Assembly: GCA_934277845.1 (NCBI GenBank) | Contig: CAKQVV010000109.1 | Span: 1 to 5,802, forward strand | DNA length: 5,802 nt | Direction: 5' to 3' | Origin: an uncultured Clostridia bacterium | GTDB lineage: Bacteria; Bacillota; Clostridia; Christensenellales; Pumilibacteraceae | Shown: one piece after another, positions 1-5,738 of the stretch | How the letters are laid out: every line of letters begins with the position of its first letter | How positions within the stretch are numbered: the stretch's first letter is position 1 | The notes under the pieces: model-generated | Told to the model about the DNA's origin: nothing | The model's input: the letters and a program-made list of their open reading frames with translations, nothing else | Databases searched by the model: none | Program-made: the position numbers and the translations under genes

Positions 1-102
1 CGTGCAGAACGGATAATTCGCGCACTCCGCGCCCGCTTCGGTTATCGCATTGAAAAGCGTGCTCTTTCCGACGTTCGGAAGACCTACAACTCCGAGTTTC
101 AT
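1..102 (-). CDS. ychF: YchF/OLA1-family P-loop ATPase, N-terminal fragment (34 codons, cut by window edge)
   Basis: Only the first 34 residues are present; the gene runs off the left edge. The translation begins MKLGVVGLPNVGKSTLF and continues to ANYPFCT, which is the signature start of YchF (also called EngD; eukaryotic OLA1). The P-loop (G1) is GLPNVGKS at residues 7-14. The family is a universal cytoplasmic Obg-related protein of about 360 residues that prefers ATP to GTP and binds ribosomes; it is linked to translation and oxidative stress responses. The start at 102 is supported by AGAGG at 110-114, 7 nt before the ATG. A strong promoter at 255-283 and a terminator at 304-343 make ychF the first gene of its own transcript, separate from rnr. 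Identification is secure; nothing can be said about the missing C-terminal part. Confidence 0.95.
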   Translation of the reverse strand, partial: MKLGVVGLPNVGKSTLFNAITEAGAECANYPFCT

Positions 103-248
103 TCTTTAACCTCTCTTTATTTCGCGTCGAAAACGAACACCGCTCGCCGAGGCAAATGCGTCCGCCGCGCAAATGCGCAGAAAAACGCCGCCGCGAAAAA
201 CTCCGGAGTTTCGTAATCGAAGATAATCTGTGCCGGTAAATACCTACG
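103..248 (-). other. Long 5' leader of ychF with short palindromes, no gene
   Basis: This is the predicted untranslated leader between the ychF promoter and its start codon. It contains a perfect 14-bp palindrome, AAACTCCGGAGTTT (198-211), followed on the minus strand by more T residues, and two copies of GCAAATGCG on the plus strand (152-160 and 169-177) spaced 17 nt apart. The ychF ribosome binding site is at 110-114. No known riboswitch is recognised and no ORF with a ribosome binding site is seen. Regulation through this leader is possible but unproven. Confidence 0.35.
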
Positions 249-254
249 TCTTGC

Positions 255-283
255 ATTATATAACAATCACCCGGTTTTTGCAA
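255..283 (-). promoter_or_regulatory. Sigma-A type promoter for ychF
   Basis: Read on the minus strand, TTGCAA (278-283) is followed by a 17-bp spacer and a perfect TATAAT (255-260). The -35 matches the TTGACA consensus at 4 of 6 positions and the -10 at 6 of 6. It lies just downstream of the terminator at 304-343 and faces ychF. The predicted transcription start is near 248, giving a leader of about 145 nt. Confidence 0.8.
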
Positions 284-303
284 CGTTTTTAACCCGACTG
301 CGT

Positions 304-343
304 AAAAAAACGGGGCAAGAAACATATTTCCGCTCCGTTTTTT
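304..343 (-). terminator. Rho-independent terminator ending the rnr transcript
   Basis: On the minus strand an A-rich tract and ACGG pair with CCGT and a run of seven T (304-310). The inner stem continues with GCGGAAA against TTTCTTGC, using two G-U pairs and one bulge around a TATG loop. The outer A/T flanks are symmetric, so it could also work in the other direction, but no plus-strand gene runs into it. It lies after rnr and the small ORF at 369-446, and just before the ychF promoter. Confidence 0.8.
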
Positions 344-368
344 GCAATTTTTCCGGGTTTGCTTGCGG

Positions 369-446
369 TCAGTCTTTTGCCCTCGGCGGTTTCTCCATGG
401 GCACGCACGCCGCAATCATATCGCCTATTATATCGAATCCGTCCAT
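369..446 (-). CDS. Possible 25-residue small protein after rnr
   Basis: A short ORF starts with ATG at 444-446 and ends with TGA at 369-371. It is preceded by GGAGG (453-457), 6 nt before the ATG, as good a ribosome binding site as that of the annotated genes here. The product begins MDGFDIIGDMIAACVP and ends in a basic and proline-containing tail, EKPPRAKD. It has a mixed acidic and hydrophobic first half, one cysteine, no signal peptide, and no clear membrane span. It lies 66 nt after the rnr stop and before the terminator at 304-343, so it would be carried on the rnr transcript. I recognise no family. A chance ORF in a 3' untranslated region remains possible; the ribosome binding site and position are the only support. 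Confidence 0.4.
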   Translation of the reverse strand: MDGFDIIGDMIAACVPMEKPPRAKD

Positions 447-512
447 ATTTCGCCTCCGTGTGCAGTATGCGAAATGCAATATGAATTTATACGTGAAGAA
501 AACAAGTCCCGA

Positions 513-2492
513 TTATCCCTGTTTCTCGGACGCGTCGTCGAGCGTGAACGAAACGCGGTCGTAGTTGACGGCTTCGACGCGGATATTTATTTTGTCGCCC
601 ATGCGGAATACGCGCACGCCGTTGCCGAGCAACATGCGTTTTTCGTCGTACTTGAAGTTATTGCCCAACGATTCTATGCGGATCATGCCCTCAACGCTGT
701 TCTCAAGTTCGCAGAACAGTCCCCACTCGGTCACGCCGCTGACGATCGCGGGATATTTCTCGCCGATCTTGTCCTCCATAAACTTTGCTTTCAACAGGTC
801 GTCGACCTTTCTTTCCGCTTCCTCGGCGATCTTTTCGCGTTCGCTGCTCTTTACCGAGGACTCCGCCGCAAACGCGCCGAACTTCTTCTTGAAGTCCGTA
901 CCGCCGCGCAGGAAATATTTAATGATTCTGTGAATACTCAGATCCGGGTAACGGCGTATCGGCGAAGTGAAATGGCAATAGTATTCCGCCGCAAGTCCGA
1001 AATGTCCGAGACACTCGGGTTTATATTCCGCTTTCGACATCGAACGGAGCGCGACGCGGTTGATCGCGCCTTTTACGCTCTCGTCAAGGCTTTCCACCAG
1101 CCGGGCATAGTCCTCGGGCGCAGGACGGTCGGGTACGGACAAGCCGAATGCCGCGAGATAATCGTTAAGGCTCTCCACCTTTTCGAGCGGCGGAGTTTCG
1201 TGAACGCGGTACACGAACGGTACTTTTCTCGTCGCGAAATGCTGCGCCACCGTTTCGTTCGCCGCCAGCATAAACTCTTCGATCAACTTGTGCGAGAACA
1301 GGCGCGCGCGTTTTCTCACGTCCAGCACCTTGCCGTTTTCGCCCATCACGATCTCGCTTTCCTCTATGTCAAACTCGACCGAACCGCGTTCGGCGCGTTT
1401 CTTCATCAGCATTTCCGCAAGTTCTTTCGCCGCGCGCAGCATAGGCACGATAGCGGCGTTTTTCTCGTCGGTGCGCCTGATCTCATCTTCGTCGCCGTCG
1501 AATATTTTCTCAACCCGGTCGTAAGTCATGCGCGCCGTCGAGCGGATTACGCCCTCGCAAATCTCGTGCGAAACGATATTTCCTTCATTATCGAAGTCCA
1601 TTATGCAACCGAGCGTCAGTCTGTCCACGCCCTCGTTGAGCGAGCAAATACCGTTCGAGAGTTTTTCGGGGAGCATGGGCAGCACGCGGTCGGCAAAGTA
1701 CACGCTGGTGCCGCGTTCCATAGCCTCGCGGTCGAGCGGCGAGTTTTCTTTGACGTATTCGGCAACGTCCGCTATATGCACGAACAGTCTGTATCCCTCA
1801 GCCTTTTTCTCCACCGAAATCGCGTCGTCGAAGTCCTTGGACGTCGCACCGTCCACCGTCACGACTATATCGTCGCGGAAATCGCGTCTGCCTTTCTTGT
1901 CGGCGTCTTTCACCTCGTCCGGAATCGCCGCGGCTTCCCTTAATACAGCCGCGGGAAAATCCTCGCGAAGTTGATACGAGCGGATAACGCCCATAATATC
2001 GGCGAGCGTATCGCCGTCTTTTCCCAGTACTTCGGCGATCTTGCAACGGATCGGACTGCCGTCCATGATTTTTGCCACCACCTTGTCGCCCTTCTGCGCC
2101 TTGACGCCGCCGGTAAACTCGACCTTGATCGTCCCCAAGCCGCGCTCGATTGAGTCCACGCCGAACCCGTCGAACACGCCCACTATTTCGGTCACGTTTC
2201 TTTTCAATACTTTCAGCACTTCGCACTCGCCGCCGCCCCTGCGGTTTCCGGTGACCTTTGCGACCACGTCGTCGCCGTGAATTGCGCCGAACAGGTCGCG
2301 CGCCGCGATAAACAGGTCGTCGCCGCCGTCATCGGGCACAAGGAACGCAAAGCCCTTGCCGCTTCCCTGCACTTTGCCCTCGACGTAATCGCCGATACGG
2401 CGCGCACACGAAGTCCTGCCGAAGTTTTCTCTTTTCTTTGCGGTCTTGCCGCCTTTGCTCTTTTCTTCTTTCTTAAAATTGTTTCTGTACAT
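513..2492 (-). CDS. rnr: Ribonuclease R (RNase II/RNB family 3'-5' exoribonuclease), 659 aa
   Basis: RNase R degrades RNA processively from the 3' end, releases nucleoside monophosphates, and can pass through structured RNA; it works in the cytoplasm in rRNA and mRNA turnover. Domains visible in order are a basic tail (residues 1-35), a first cold-shock/OB domain (about 36-100, with KGFAFLVPDD), a second OB domain (about 105-170), the RNB catalytic domain (about 203-530), and a C-terminal S1 domain (about 580-652). The metal-binding aspartates are D214, D220, D222 and D223 in TVDGATSKDFDDA, with the same spacing as in E. coli RNase II. Other family signatures are RVLPMLPEKLSNGICSLN and the substrate-end FTSPIRRYPDLSIHR. 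I place the start at 2492 because GGAGAGGTG lies 8 nt before it; a GTG 13 codons upstream (2529-2531) also opens the frame but has no ribosome binding site. The usual Firmicutes N-terminal helix-turn-helix domain of about 60 residues and a long Lys-rich C-terminal tail are both absent. The gene follows secG, a common order, but smpB does not follow. Confidence 0.96.
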   Translation of the reverse strand: MYRNNFKKEEKSKGGKTAKKRENFGRTSCARRIGDYVEGKVQGSGKGFAFLVPDDGGDDLFIAARDLFGAIHGDDVVAKVTGNRRGGGECEVLKVLKRNVTEIVGVFDGFGVDSIERGLGTIKVEFTGGVKAQKGDKVVAKIMDGSPIRCKIAEVLGKDGDTLADIMGVIRSYQLREDFPAAVLREAAAIPDEVKDADKKGRRDFRDDIVVTVDGATSKDFDDAISVEKKAEGYRLFVHIADVAEYVKENSPLDREAMERGTSVYFADRVLPMLPEKLSNGICSLNEGVDRLTLGCIMDFDNEGNIVSHEICEGVIRSTARMTYDRVEKIFDGDEDEIRRTDEKNAAIVPMLRAAKELAEMLMKKRAERGSVEFDIEESEIVMGENGKVLDVRKRARLFSHKLIEEFMLAANETVAQHFATRKVPFVYRVHETPPLEKVESLNDYLAAFGLSVPDRPAPEDYARLVESLDESVKGAINRVALRSMSKAEYKPECLGHFGLAAEYYCHFTSPIRRYPDLSIHRIIKYFLRGGTDFKKKFGAFAAESSVKSSEREKIAEEAERKVDDLLKAKFMEDKIGEKYPAIVSGVTEWGLFCELENSVEGMIRIESLGNNFKYDEKRMLLGNGVRVFRMGDKINIRVEAVNYDRVSFTLDDASEKQG

Positions 2493-2500
2493 GTTACTTT

Positions 2501-2509
2501 CACCTCTCC
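2501..2509 (-). promoter_or_regulatory. Strong ribosome binding site that fixes the rnr start
   Basis: On the minus strand GGAGAGGTG is followed by an 8-nt spacer and the ATG at 2490-2492. This favours the 659-residue product over the version starting 13 codons earlier, in which this site would be inside the coding region. A small CGCG-TTTT-CGCG hairpin (2515-2526) sits just upstream. Confidence 0.8.
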
Positions 2510-2593
2510 GAACACGCGAAAACGCGCCCACAACATTTCCCGGCGCGTCTTGCTTGATTAACCTGCGGAAACGGCCTCCCTGCCGTCCCGCAC
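2510..2593 (-). other. Leader between the secG hairpin and rnr, two small hairpins, no promoter seen
   Basis: The segment before the rnr ribosome binding site contains two simple hairpins: ACGGC/GCCGT at 2571-2586 with an SD-like AGGGAG loop on the minus strand, and CGCG/CGCG at 2515-2526. I searched the minus strand for a -35/-10 pair with 16-18 bp spacing and found none, so rnr probably depends on transcription coming from secG. Confidence 0.3.
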
Positions 2594-2625
2594 AAAAATT
2601 AAAGCGGACGAAAAGCCCGTCCGCT
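2594..2625 (-). terminator. Terminator-like hairpin directly after secG
   Basis: On the minus strand the 8-bp stem AGCGGACG/CGTCCGCT (2618-2625 with 2603-2610) encloses a 7-nt loop and is followed by TTAATTTTT. It begins 8 nt after the secG stop. The T tract is broken by two A residues, so termination may be partial. Since rnr downstream shows no promoter, this may act as a leaky terminator that lowers rnr expression relative to secG, or as a 3'-end stabiliser. Confidence 0.75.
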
Positions 2626-2632
2626 CCTGTTT

Positions 2633-2947
2633 TTACATACCGCTGTAAATCGCAACGGTGACGAAGAACGCAATCGTCAGCACGGCGATGACGATGGACA
2701 ACACTATCGTCAGACGCTTCAATGCGCTTTCCCAGGTTTGCGACTTATTCTTGGAATAGAACGTATCGGTAGCACTGCCGCCGAGCACCCCCATGCCGCC
2801 GTCCTCTTTTCCGGGCTGGAAAAGAACGATGAAAATCAGCGCGAACGAAAGCACCGCGATGACGATAAGGAGTACCATTCTTATAATAGGGAACGATTCC
2901 GAAACCCAAGCCGAAACCGCCGCTAAATTGACTAAATCGAATTTCAT
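2633..2947 (-). CDS. secG: Preprotein translocase subunit SecG, 104 aa
   Basis: SecG is the small auxiliary membrane subunit of the SecYEG channel and assists SecA-driven protein export. The product has two membrane segments (about residues 21-43 and 79-101) separated by a cytoplasmic loop. That loop carries the family signature: QPGKEDGGMGVLGG, then SATDTFYSKNKSQTWE and a second helix starting LKRLTIVLSIVIAVL. Its length is somewhat above the 75-80 residues typical in Firmicutes because of an N-terminal extension of about 20 residues. The start at 2947 is chosen because AGAGGTG (2957-2963) lies 9 nt before this ATG; a GTG four codons upstream (2957-2959) overlaps that site and cannot use it. 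secG has its own promoter at 3001-3029 and is followed by a hairpin and then rnr, the arrangement found in many Firmicutes. Confidence 0.94.
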   Translation of the reverse strand: MKFDLVNLAAVSAWVSESFPIIRMVLLIVIAVLSFALIFIVLFQPGKEDGGMGVLGGSATDTFYSKNKSQTWESALKRLTIVLSIVIAVLTIAFFVTVAIYSGM

Positions 2948-2956
2948 TTTGACTGA

Positions 2957-2963
2957 CACCTCT
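2957..2963 (-). promoter_or_regulatory. Ribosome binding site that decides the secG start
   Basis: AGAGGTG on the minus strand lies 9 nt before the ATG at 2945-2947. The alternative GTG start at 2957-2959 is inside this site, which makes the 104-residue product the better reading. Confidence 0.75.
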
Positions 2964-3000
2964 TAATATTCCCGTGACTCTACGCACAGGATACTCAAGT

Positions 3001-3029
3001 ACTATACCACAATTTTTGCAAACACGCAA
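3001..3029 (-). promoter_or_regulatory. Sigma-A type promoter for secG (extended -10)
   Basis: On the minus strand TTGCGT (3024-3029) is followed by a 17-bp spacer and TATAGT (3001-3006). The -10 matches 5 of 6 consensus bases and is preceded by TGG, an extended -10 element, which would compensate for the weak -35 (3 of 6). The predicted start is near 2994, giving a leader of about 47 nt that includes the ribosome binding site. Confidence 0.7.
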
Positions 3030-3053
3030 GCGTTTTTGCCTTCTTTGAAATAA

Positions 3054-3156
3054 TTTCGGGCGGAAAAATCCCGAAAAAACGCGATTACCCCCGCTGTCCC
3101 GAGCAGCGAACCGCGCGATTCCCCGAAAAACCGGGATTCGGGCGGATAAACGCCCG
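3054..3156. other. Cluster of four short GC-rich hairpins between divergent promoters
   Basis: Within about 100 nt there are four consecutive inverted repeats: TTTCGGG/CCCGAAA (3054-3076, 9-nt loop), CGCTG/CAGCG (3092-3108, 7-nt loop), CCCG/CGGG (3122-3135, 6-nt loop) and CGGGCG/CGCCCG (3139-3156, loop GATAAA). The segment lies upstream of both the secG and the rhamnosidase promoters. No ORF with a ribosome binding site is present on either strand. It could be a small structured RNA, regulator binding sites, or remnants of old terminators; I cannot tell which strand, if any, is transcribed. Confidence 0.4.
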
Positions 3157-3213
3157 ACCTTCTTCTCCGGCGGTAGGGTTTTCCGACGAAATGCAGCCGT
3201 TTATTCCGCACGC

Positions 3214-3242
3214 TTGACCGCGAAACAAAACGAATATATAAT
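3214..3242 (+). promoter_or_regulatory. Near-consensus sigma-A promoter for the rhamnosidase gene
   Basis: TTGACC (3214-3219, 5 of 6 consensus) is followed by exactly 17 bp and a perfect TATAAT (3237-3242). The spacer and downstream DNA are AT-rich. The predicted start is near 3249, leaving a leader of about 56 nt that ends in GGAGG (3294-3298), 6 nt before the ATG at 3305. This is the best promoter in the window. Confidence 0.85.
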
Positions 3243-3253
3243 AATAAATAAGT

Positions 3254-3274
3254 TGCGGGAAAATTTATACCGCA
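3254..3274 (+). promoter_or_regulatory. Inverted repeat just after the transcription start, possible operator
   Basis: TGCGG (3254-3258) and CCGCA (3270-3274) form an imperfectly spaced inverted repeat with an AT-rich 11-bp centre, beginning about 5 nt after the predicted transcription start. The place suits a repressor site for a sugar-responsive regulator, but the arms are only 5 bp and no regulator gene is in the window. Confidence 0.3.
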
Positions 3275-3304
3275 CGCAAAAAAACTCTGAAACGGAGGAA
3301 AATC

Positions 3305-3634
3305 ATGATTCTATCCGACAAATTCTATTCTTTTACAAAAGAATACAACACAATCCGCGACCACGTTGCCGCGCCGATGCTGCGAAAAAGTTTCACTCTC
3401 GGTCCGGTGCCGGAAAAAGCCGAAATCACGATCGCGGGACTGGGCTTTTACGTCCTGTTCGTCAACGGCAAAAACATCACCAAAGGCGCGCTCGCCCCGT
3501 ACATTTCCAACCCCGACCAGATCATATACTACGATAATTACGACGTGACGCAATACCTGACGCCGGGCGAAAACGTGCGTTATGCTGGGCAACGGCATGC
3601 AGGACGAGGACACGCGCGTGTGGGACTTCTATAA
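3305..3634 (+). CDS. N-terminal fragment of the GH78 protein (lectin-like domain)
   Basis: This first frame starts at an ATG with GGAGG 6 nt upstream. Residues 1-91 are true GH78 sequence: a short leader (MILSDKFYSF) and the start of the Bac_rhamnosid_N beta-sandwich, with AGLGFYVLFVNGKNITKGAL and the YYDNYDVTQYLTPGENV strand pair that is typical for this domain. After V91 the frame is wrong, and 18 unrelated residues follow up to the stop at 3632-3634. If translated as it stands, the 109-residue product would be an incomplete domain without enzyme activity. Confidence 0.8.
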   Translation: MILSDKFYSFTKEYNTIRDHVAAPMLRKSFTLGPVPEKAEITIAGLGFYVLFVNGKNITKGALAPYISNPDQIIYYDNYDVTQYLTPGENVRYAGQRHAGRGHARVGLL

Positions 3635-5558
3635 AAACTCTTTCCGCTCGGCACCGAAGTTCGCCATCGCGTTCGAGGCGGACGGAAAACTGCTTTTCGA
3701 GGCGGACGGCGGCTTTAAGGGGCACGCTTCGCCCGTCGTTTTCGACAGCCTGCGCGCGGGAGAAAGGTATGACGCGCGGGCGGAACAACCCGGATGGAAC
3801 GCGCCCGGTTTCGACGACTCGGCGTGGGGCGAGCCTTTCCCCGTCCCCTCGAACGCCGGCGAAAAACGCCTTTGCACCGCGCCGCCGATCACCGTTTACC
3901 GCGAAATCAAGCCGATCACCGTGTTCAGGACGAAAGCCAACACTTACCTTTATGACTTCGGAGAGAACAACGCCGGCACGATAAGACTTAGAATCCGCGG
4001 CAAAAAAGGACAGACGATCTATATAAAACTGGGCGAAATCGCGAACTTCGACGGCGTGGTTCAATCCAACATTTCATTCGACGAAAACACCACTCCCGGT
4101 TATATCCAGACGGTGGTCTATACCCTGAAAGGCGGCGAAGAAGAAATCTACGTCCCGCACTTTACCTACTTCGGTTTCCGCTACGCCGAGGTCGAGTGGC
4201 TGCGTCCCGAGCAGGCTTCTGCCGAACTTCTCACCTATCTCGTAATGAGCAGTCGCATGGACGACGTCGGTTCGTTCGAGTGTTCCGACTATATCGTCAA
4301 TCGTATTCAGCAAAACGCCGTGCGCTCGAATCGCTCGAACTTCTACTACTTCCCGACAGATTGTCCGCACCGCGAAAAGAACGGCTGGACGGGCGATGCC
4401 GCGCTGTCCGCTCAACAGTTCCTTATGAACATGGACGTCGAGGACAGCCTCGTCGAATGGCTGCGCTGCATTTGCCGCGCACAGCGTCCGGACGGGGCTC
4501 TTCCCGGCATTATCCCCACAGGCGGCTGGGGCTTCGACTGGGGCAACGGACCGGCGTGGGACATCGCGCTCACCATGCTGCCCTTTATGCTGTGGCGCAT
4601 AGGCGGCAATCTCGACTGTTTCCGCGAGTGCGCAGACAATATCTACCGCTATATCGGATATATCCCATCCAAACTCGACGAAAACGGACTGGCGCATTAC
4701 GGCTTGGGCGACTGGTGCGAAGTCGACGGACCGGGCGGCGAACTCACTACTCCGCTCGTCGTCACCGACACGCTGACGCTCGTCAATCTCACCTTTATGG
4801 CGGACAAACTCTTTGCCGCGATCGGCGACGAAAAACGCGCCGCAACCTGCAAAAAACTTCACGACGAACTCGTCGCCGCGTTCCGCAAGCACCTGATGAA
4901 CGACTCTCACACCGAAGTCGTGCCGCTCTCGCAGGCAGGTCAGGCGATGGCTATGTATTACGGCGCGTTCACGAAAGAGGAATTGCCCGCCGCGCTAGAA
5001 GGACTGAAAAAGGCGATCGCAAAATACGACGGCCACATGCAGGTCGGCGTAATCGGTGCCCGCGCGCTGTTCCGCGTGCTGTCGAACATGGGTGAAACCG
5101 AACTCGCTTTCGATATGATCACCCGCCCCGACTACCCGTCGTTTGCCAACCACGTCCTTACGGGCGCGACTACCCTTTACGAAATTTTCCGCAAACCCAC
5201 CGAGGAATTCCCGTATTCGCGCAATATGTTCGCAACGGGCGAACTTAACGCAGGATCGCTGAACCACCACTTCTGGGGCGACGTGAGCGGCTGGTTCTAC
5301 GAGGCTTTGGGCGGTATCCGTATCAACGACGGACTGACCGGACACACCGACGTCGTCATCGATCCGAATTTCGTATCCAAACTGGATTACGTCCGTGCCA
5401 CCCACGTTTTCAAGGGCATCGGTACGCTCATCGTCGAGTGGAAACGCGAAAACGGCGCGATCGGACTCTCCGTGACCGTCCCTGCCGGCTTGAACGTCAC
5501 ACTTAAACGCACCGGCAAAACCCTGCCTGCCGGCGCTACCACGGTAATTATTAAGTAA
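3582..5558 (+). CDS. GH78 alpha-L-rhamnosidase, catalytic part (658 codons open from ATG)
   Basis: This frame carries the remainder of the protein; numbers count from the ATG at 3582. It starts with the end of the N-terminal sandwich (MLGNG; EQPGWNAPGFDDSAW at 68-82), followed by a second beta-domain with LYDFGENNAGTIRLRIRG (123-140). Then comes the (alpha/alpha)6 catalytic barrel with PTDCPHREKNGWTGD (258-272), and a C-terminal beta-sandwich from about 580. D260, E265 (predicted general acid) and D272 have the spacing of the conserved acidic residues of Bacillus RhaB as I remember it. E534 in GATTLYE (predicted general base) lies at the equivalent distance. SLNHHFWGDVSGW (559-571) is another family motif. 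The ATG has no ribosome binding site, so independent translation is unlikely; the active site alone suggests the enzyme was functional until recently. Specificity among rhamnosides cannot be read from sequence. Confidence 0.88.
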   Translation: MLGNGMQDEDTRVWDFYKNSFRSAPKFAIAFEADGKLLFEADGGFKGHASPVVFDSLRAGERYDARAEQPGWNAPGFDDSAWGEPFPVPSNAGEKRLCTAPPITVYREIKPITVFRTKANTYLYDFGENNAGTIRLRIRGKKGQTIYIKLGEIANFDGVVQSNISFDENTTPGYIQTVVYTLKGGEEEIYVPHFTYFGFRYAEVEWLRPEQASAELLTYLVMSSRMDDVGSFECSDYIVNRIQQNAVRSNRSNFYYFPTDCPHREKNGWTGDAALSAQQFLMNMDVEDSLVEWLRCICRAQRPDGALPGIIPTGGWGFDWGNGPAWDIALTMLPFMLWRIGGNLDCFRECADNIYRYIGYIPSKLDENGLAHYGLGDWCEVDGPGGELTTPLVVTDTLTLVNLTFMADKLFAAIGDEKRAATCKKLHDELVAAFRKHLMNDSHTEVVPLSQAGQAMAMYYGAFTKEELPAALEGLKKAIAKYDGHMQVGVIGARALFRVLSNMGETELAFDMITRPDYPSFANHVLTGATTLYEIFRKPTEEFPYSRNMFATGELNAGSLNHHFWGDVSGWFYEALGGIRINDGLTGHTDVVIDPNFVSKLDYVRATHVFKGIGTLIVEWKRENGAIGLSVTVPAGLNVTLKRTGKTLPAGATTVIIK

Positions 5559-5682
5559 CACTTCGGGAATTTATAAAGATTATCCTCGCTCCGTGTGGGG
5601 GATTCCGCGAAACCGCCCGACCTTTTATAGGCCCGGCGACTTCTCTGAATGACGAGGTAGGACGGGAAGGAAACGTTTTTAT
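5559..5682. other. Intergenic stretch after the rhamnosidase gene, no gene or clear terminator
   Basis: No ORF with a ribosome binding site is seen on either strand. A weak stem (GGGA/TCCC, 5664-5685, around an AAACGTTT core) is the only terminator-like structure, with a mismatch and no following T tract, so I do not call it a terminator. Confidence 0.4.
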
Positions 5683-5728
5683 CCCCTCATCCGTCGGCTA
5701 CGCCGCCACCTTCCCCCAAGGGGGAAGG
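5683..5728. repeat. Short palindromic intergenic repeat (REP-like)
   Basis: The sequence reads TCCCCTCATCCGT-like text, a small hairpin CGGC-TAC-GCCG (5695-5705), CACC, and then a 9-bp perfect stem CCTTCCCCC/GGGGGAAGG (5709-5728). This arrangement (GGATGAGGGG, GGTGGC with a variable GC hairpin, then the CCTTCCCC hairpin) resembles a mobile-like palindromic repeat I know from intergenic regions of many gut Clostridia. Only one copy is in the window, so repetition cannot be shown here. Confidence 0.6.
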
Positions 5729-5738
5729 CAAGACTTTC

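Larger units (their letters stand above)
3305..5558 (+). pseudogene. GH78 alpha-L-rhamnosidase-like gene broken by a frameshift near 3578
   Basis: Two adjacent open frames together make one GH78 protein of about 750 residues, a normal length for the family, which removes terminal alpha-L-rhamnose from plant glycosides and polysaccharides. The first frame reads to V91 (3575-3577), and the second carries on with V-MLGNG starting at 3579. The family motif here is typically ENV-x-G-V-MLGNG. Losing 5 nt (such as a codon plus GG) between GTG and CGTTATG accounts for both the missing two residues and the shift of frame. The full promoter, GGAGG site, and catalytic residues are kept and no other stop or shift is seen, so the damage is recent or is a sequencing or assembly error. 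No signal peptide is present, so the intact enzyme would be cytoplasmic and act on imported rhamnosides. No transporter, regulator or rhamnose pathway gene is adjacent in the window. Confidence 0.85.

Noticed and set aside
342..1943. A 533-codon plus-strand open frame antisense to rnr
   Set aside because: It lies opposite a certain RNase R gene, has no ribosome binding site, and reads as low-complexity Arg/His/Ala/Val sequence typical of the reverse frame of GC-rich genes.
3054..3156. CRISPR-like array suggested by repeated hairpins
   Set aside because: The stems differ in sequence and spacing; there is no repeated unit with regular spacers.
3002..3211. A 69-codon minus-strand frame covering the intergenic region upstream of secG
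   Set aside because: It starts with GTG, lacks a ribosome binding site, contains an Arg run from the hairpin sequences, and runs over the secG promoter.
3575..3585. Programmed translational frameshift joining the two rhamnosidase frames
   Set aside because: There is no slippery heptamer, no early stop codon of the release-factor type, and no stimulating SD; two family residues are also missing at the junction, which fits deletion better.
4074..4910. A 278-codon minus-strand open frame inside the rhamnosidase gene, and a 299-codon plus-strand frame at 4196-5095
   Set aside because: Both overlap conserved catalytic GH78 sequence in other frames and show no domain or ribosome binding site; they are codon-bias shadows.
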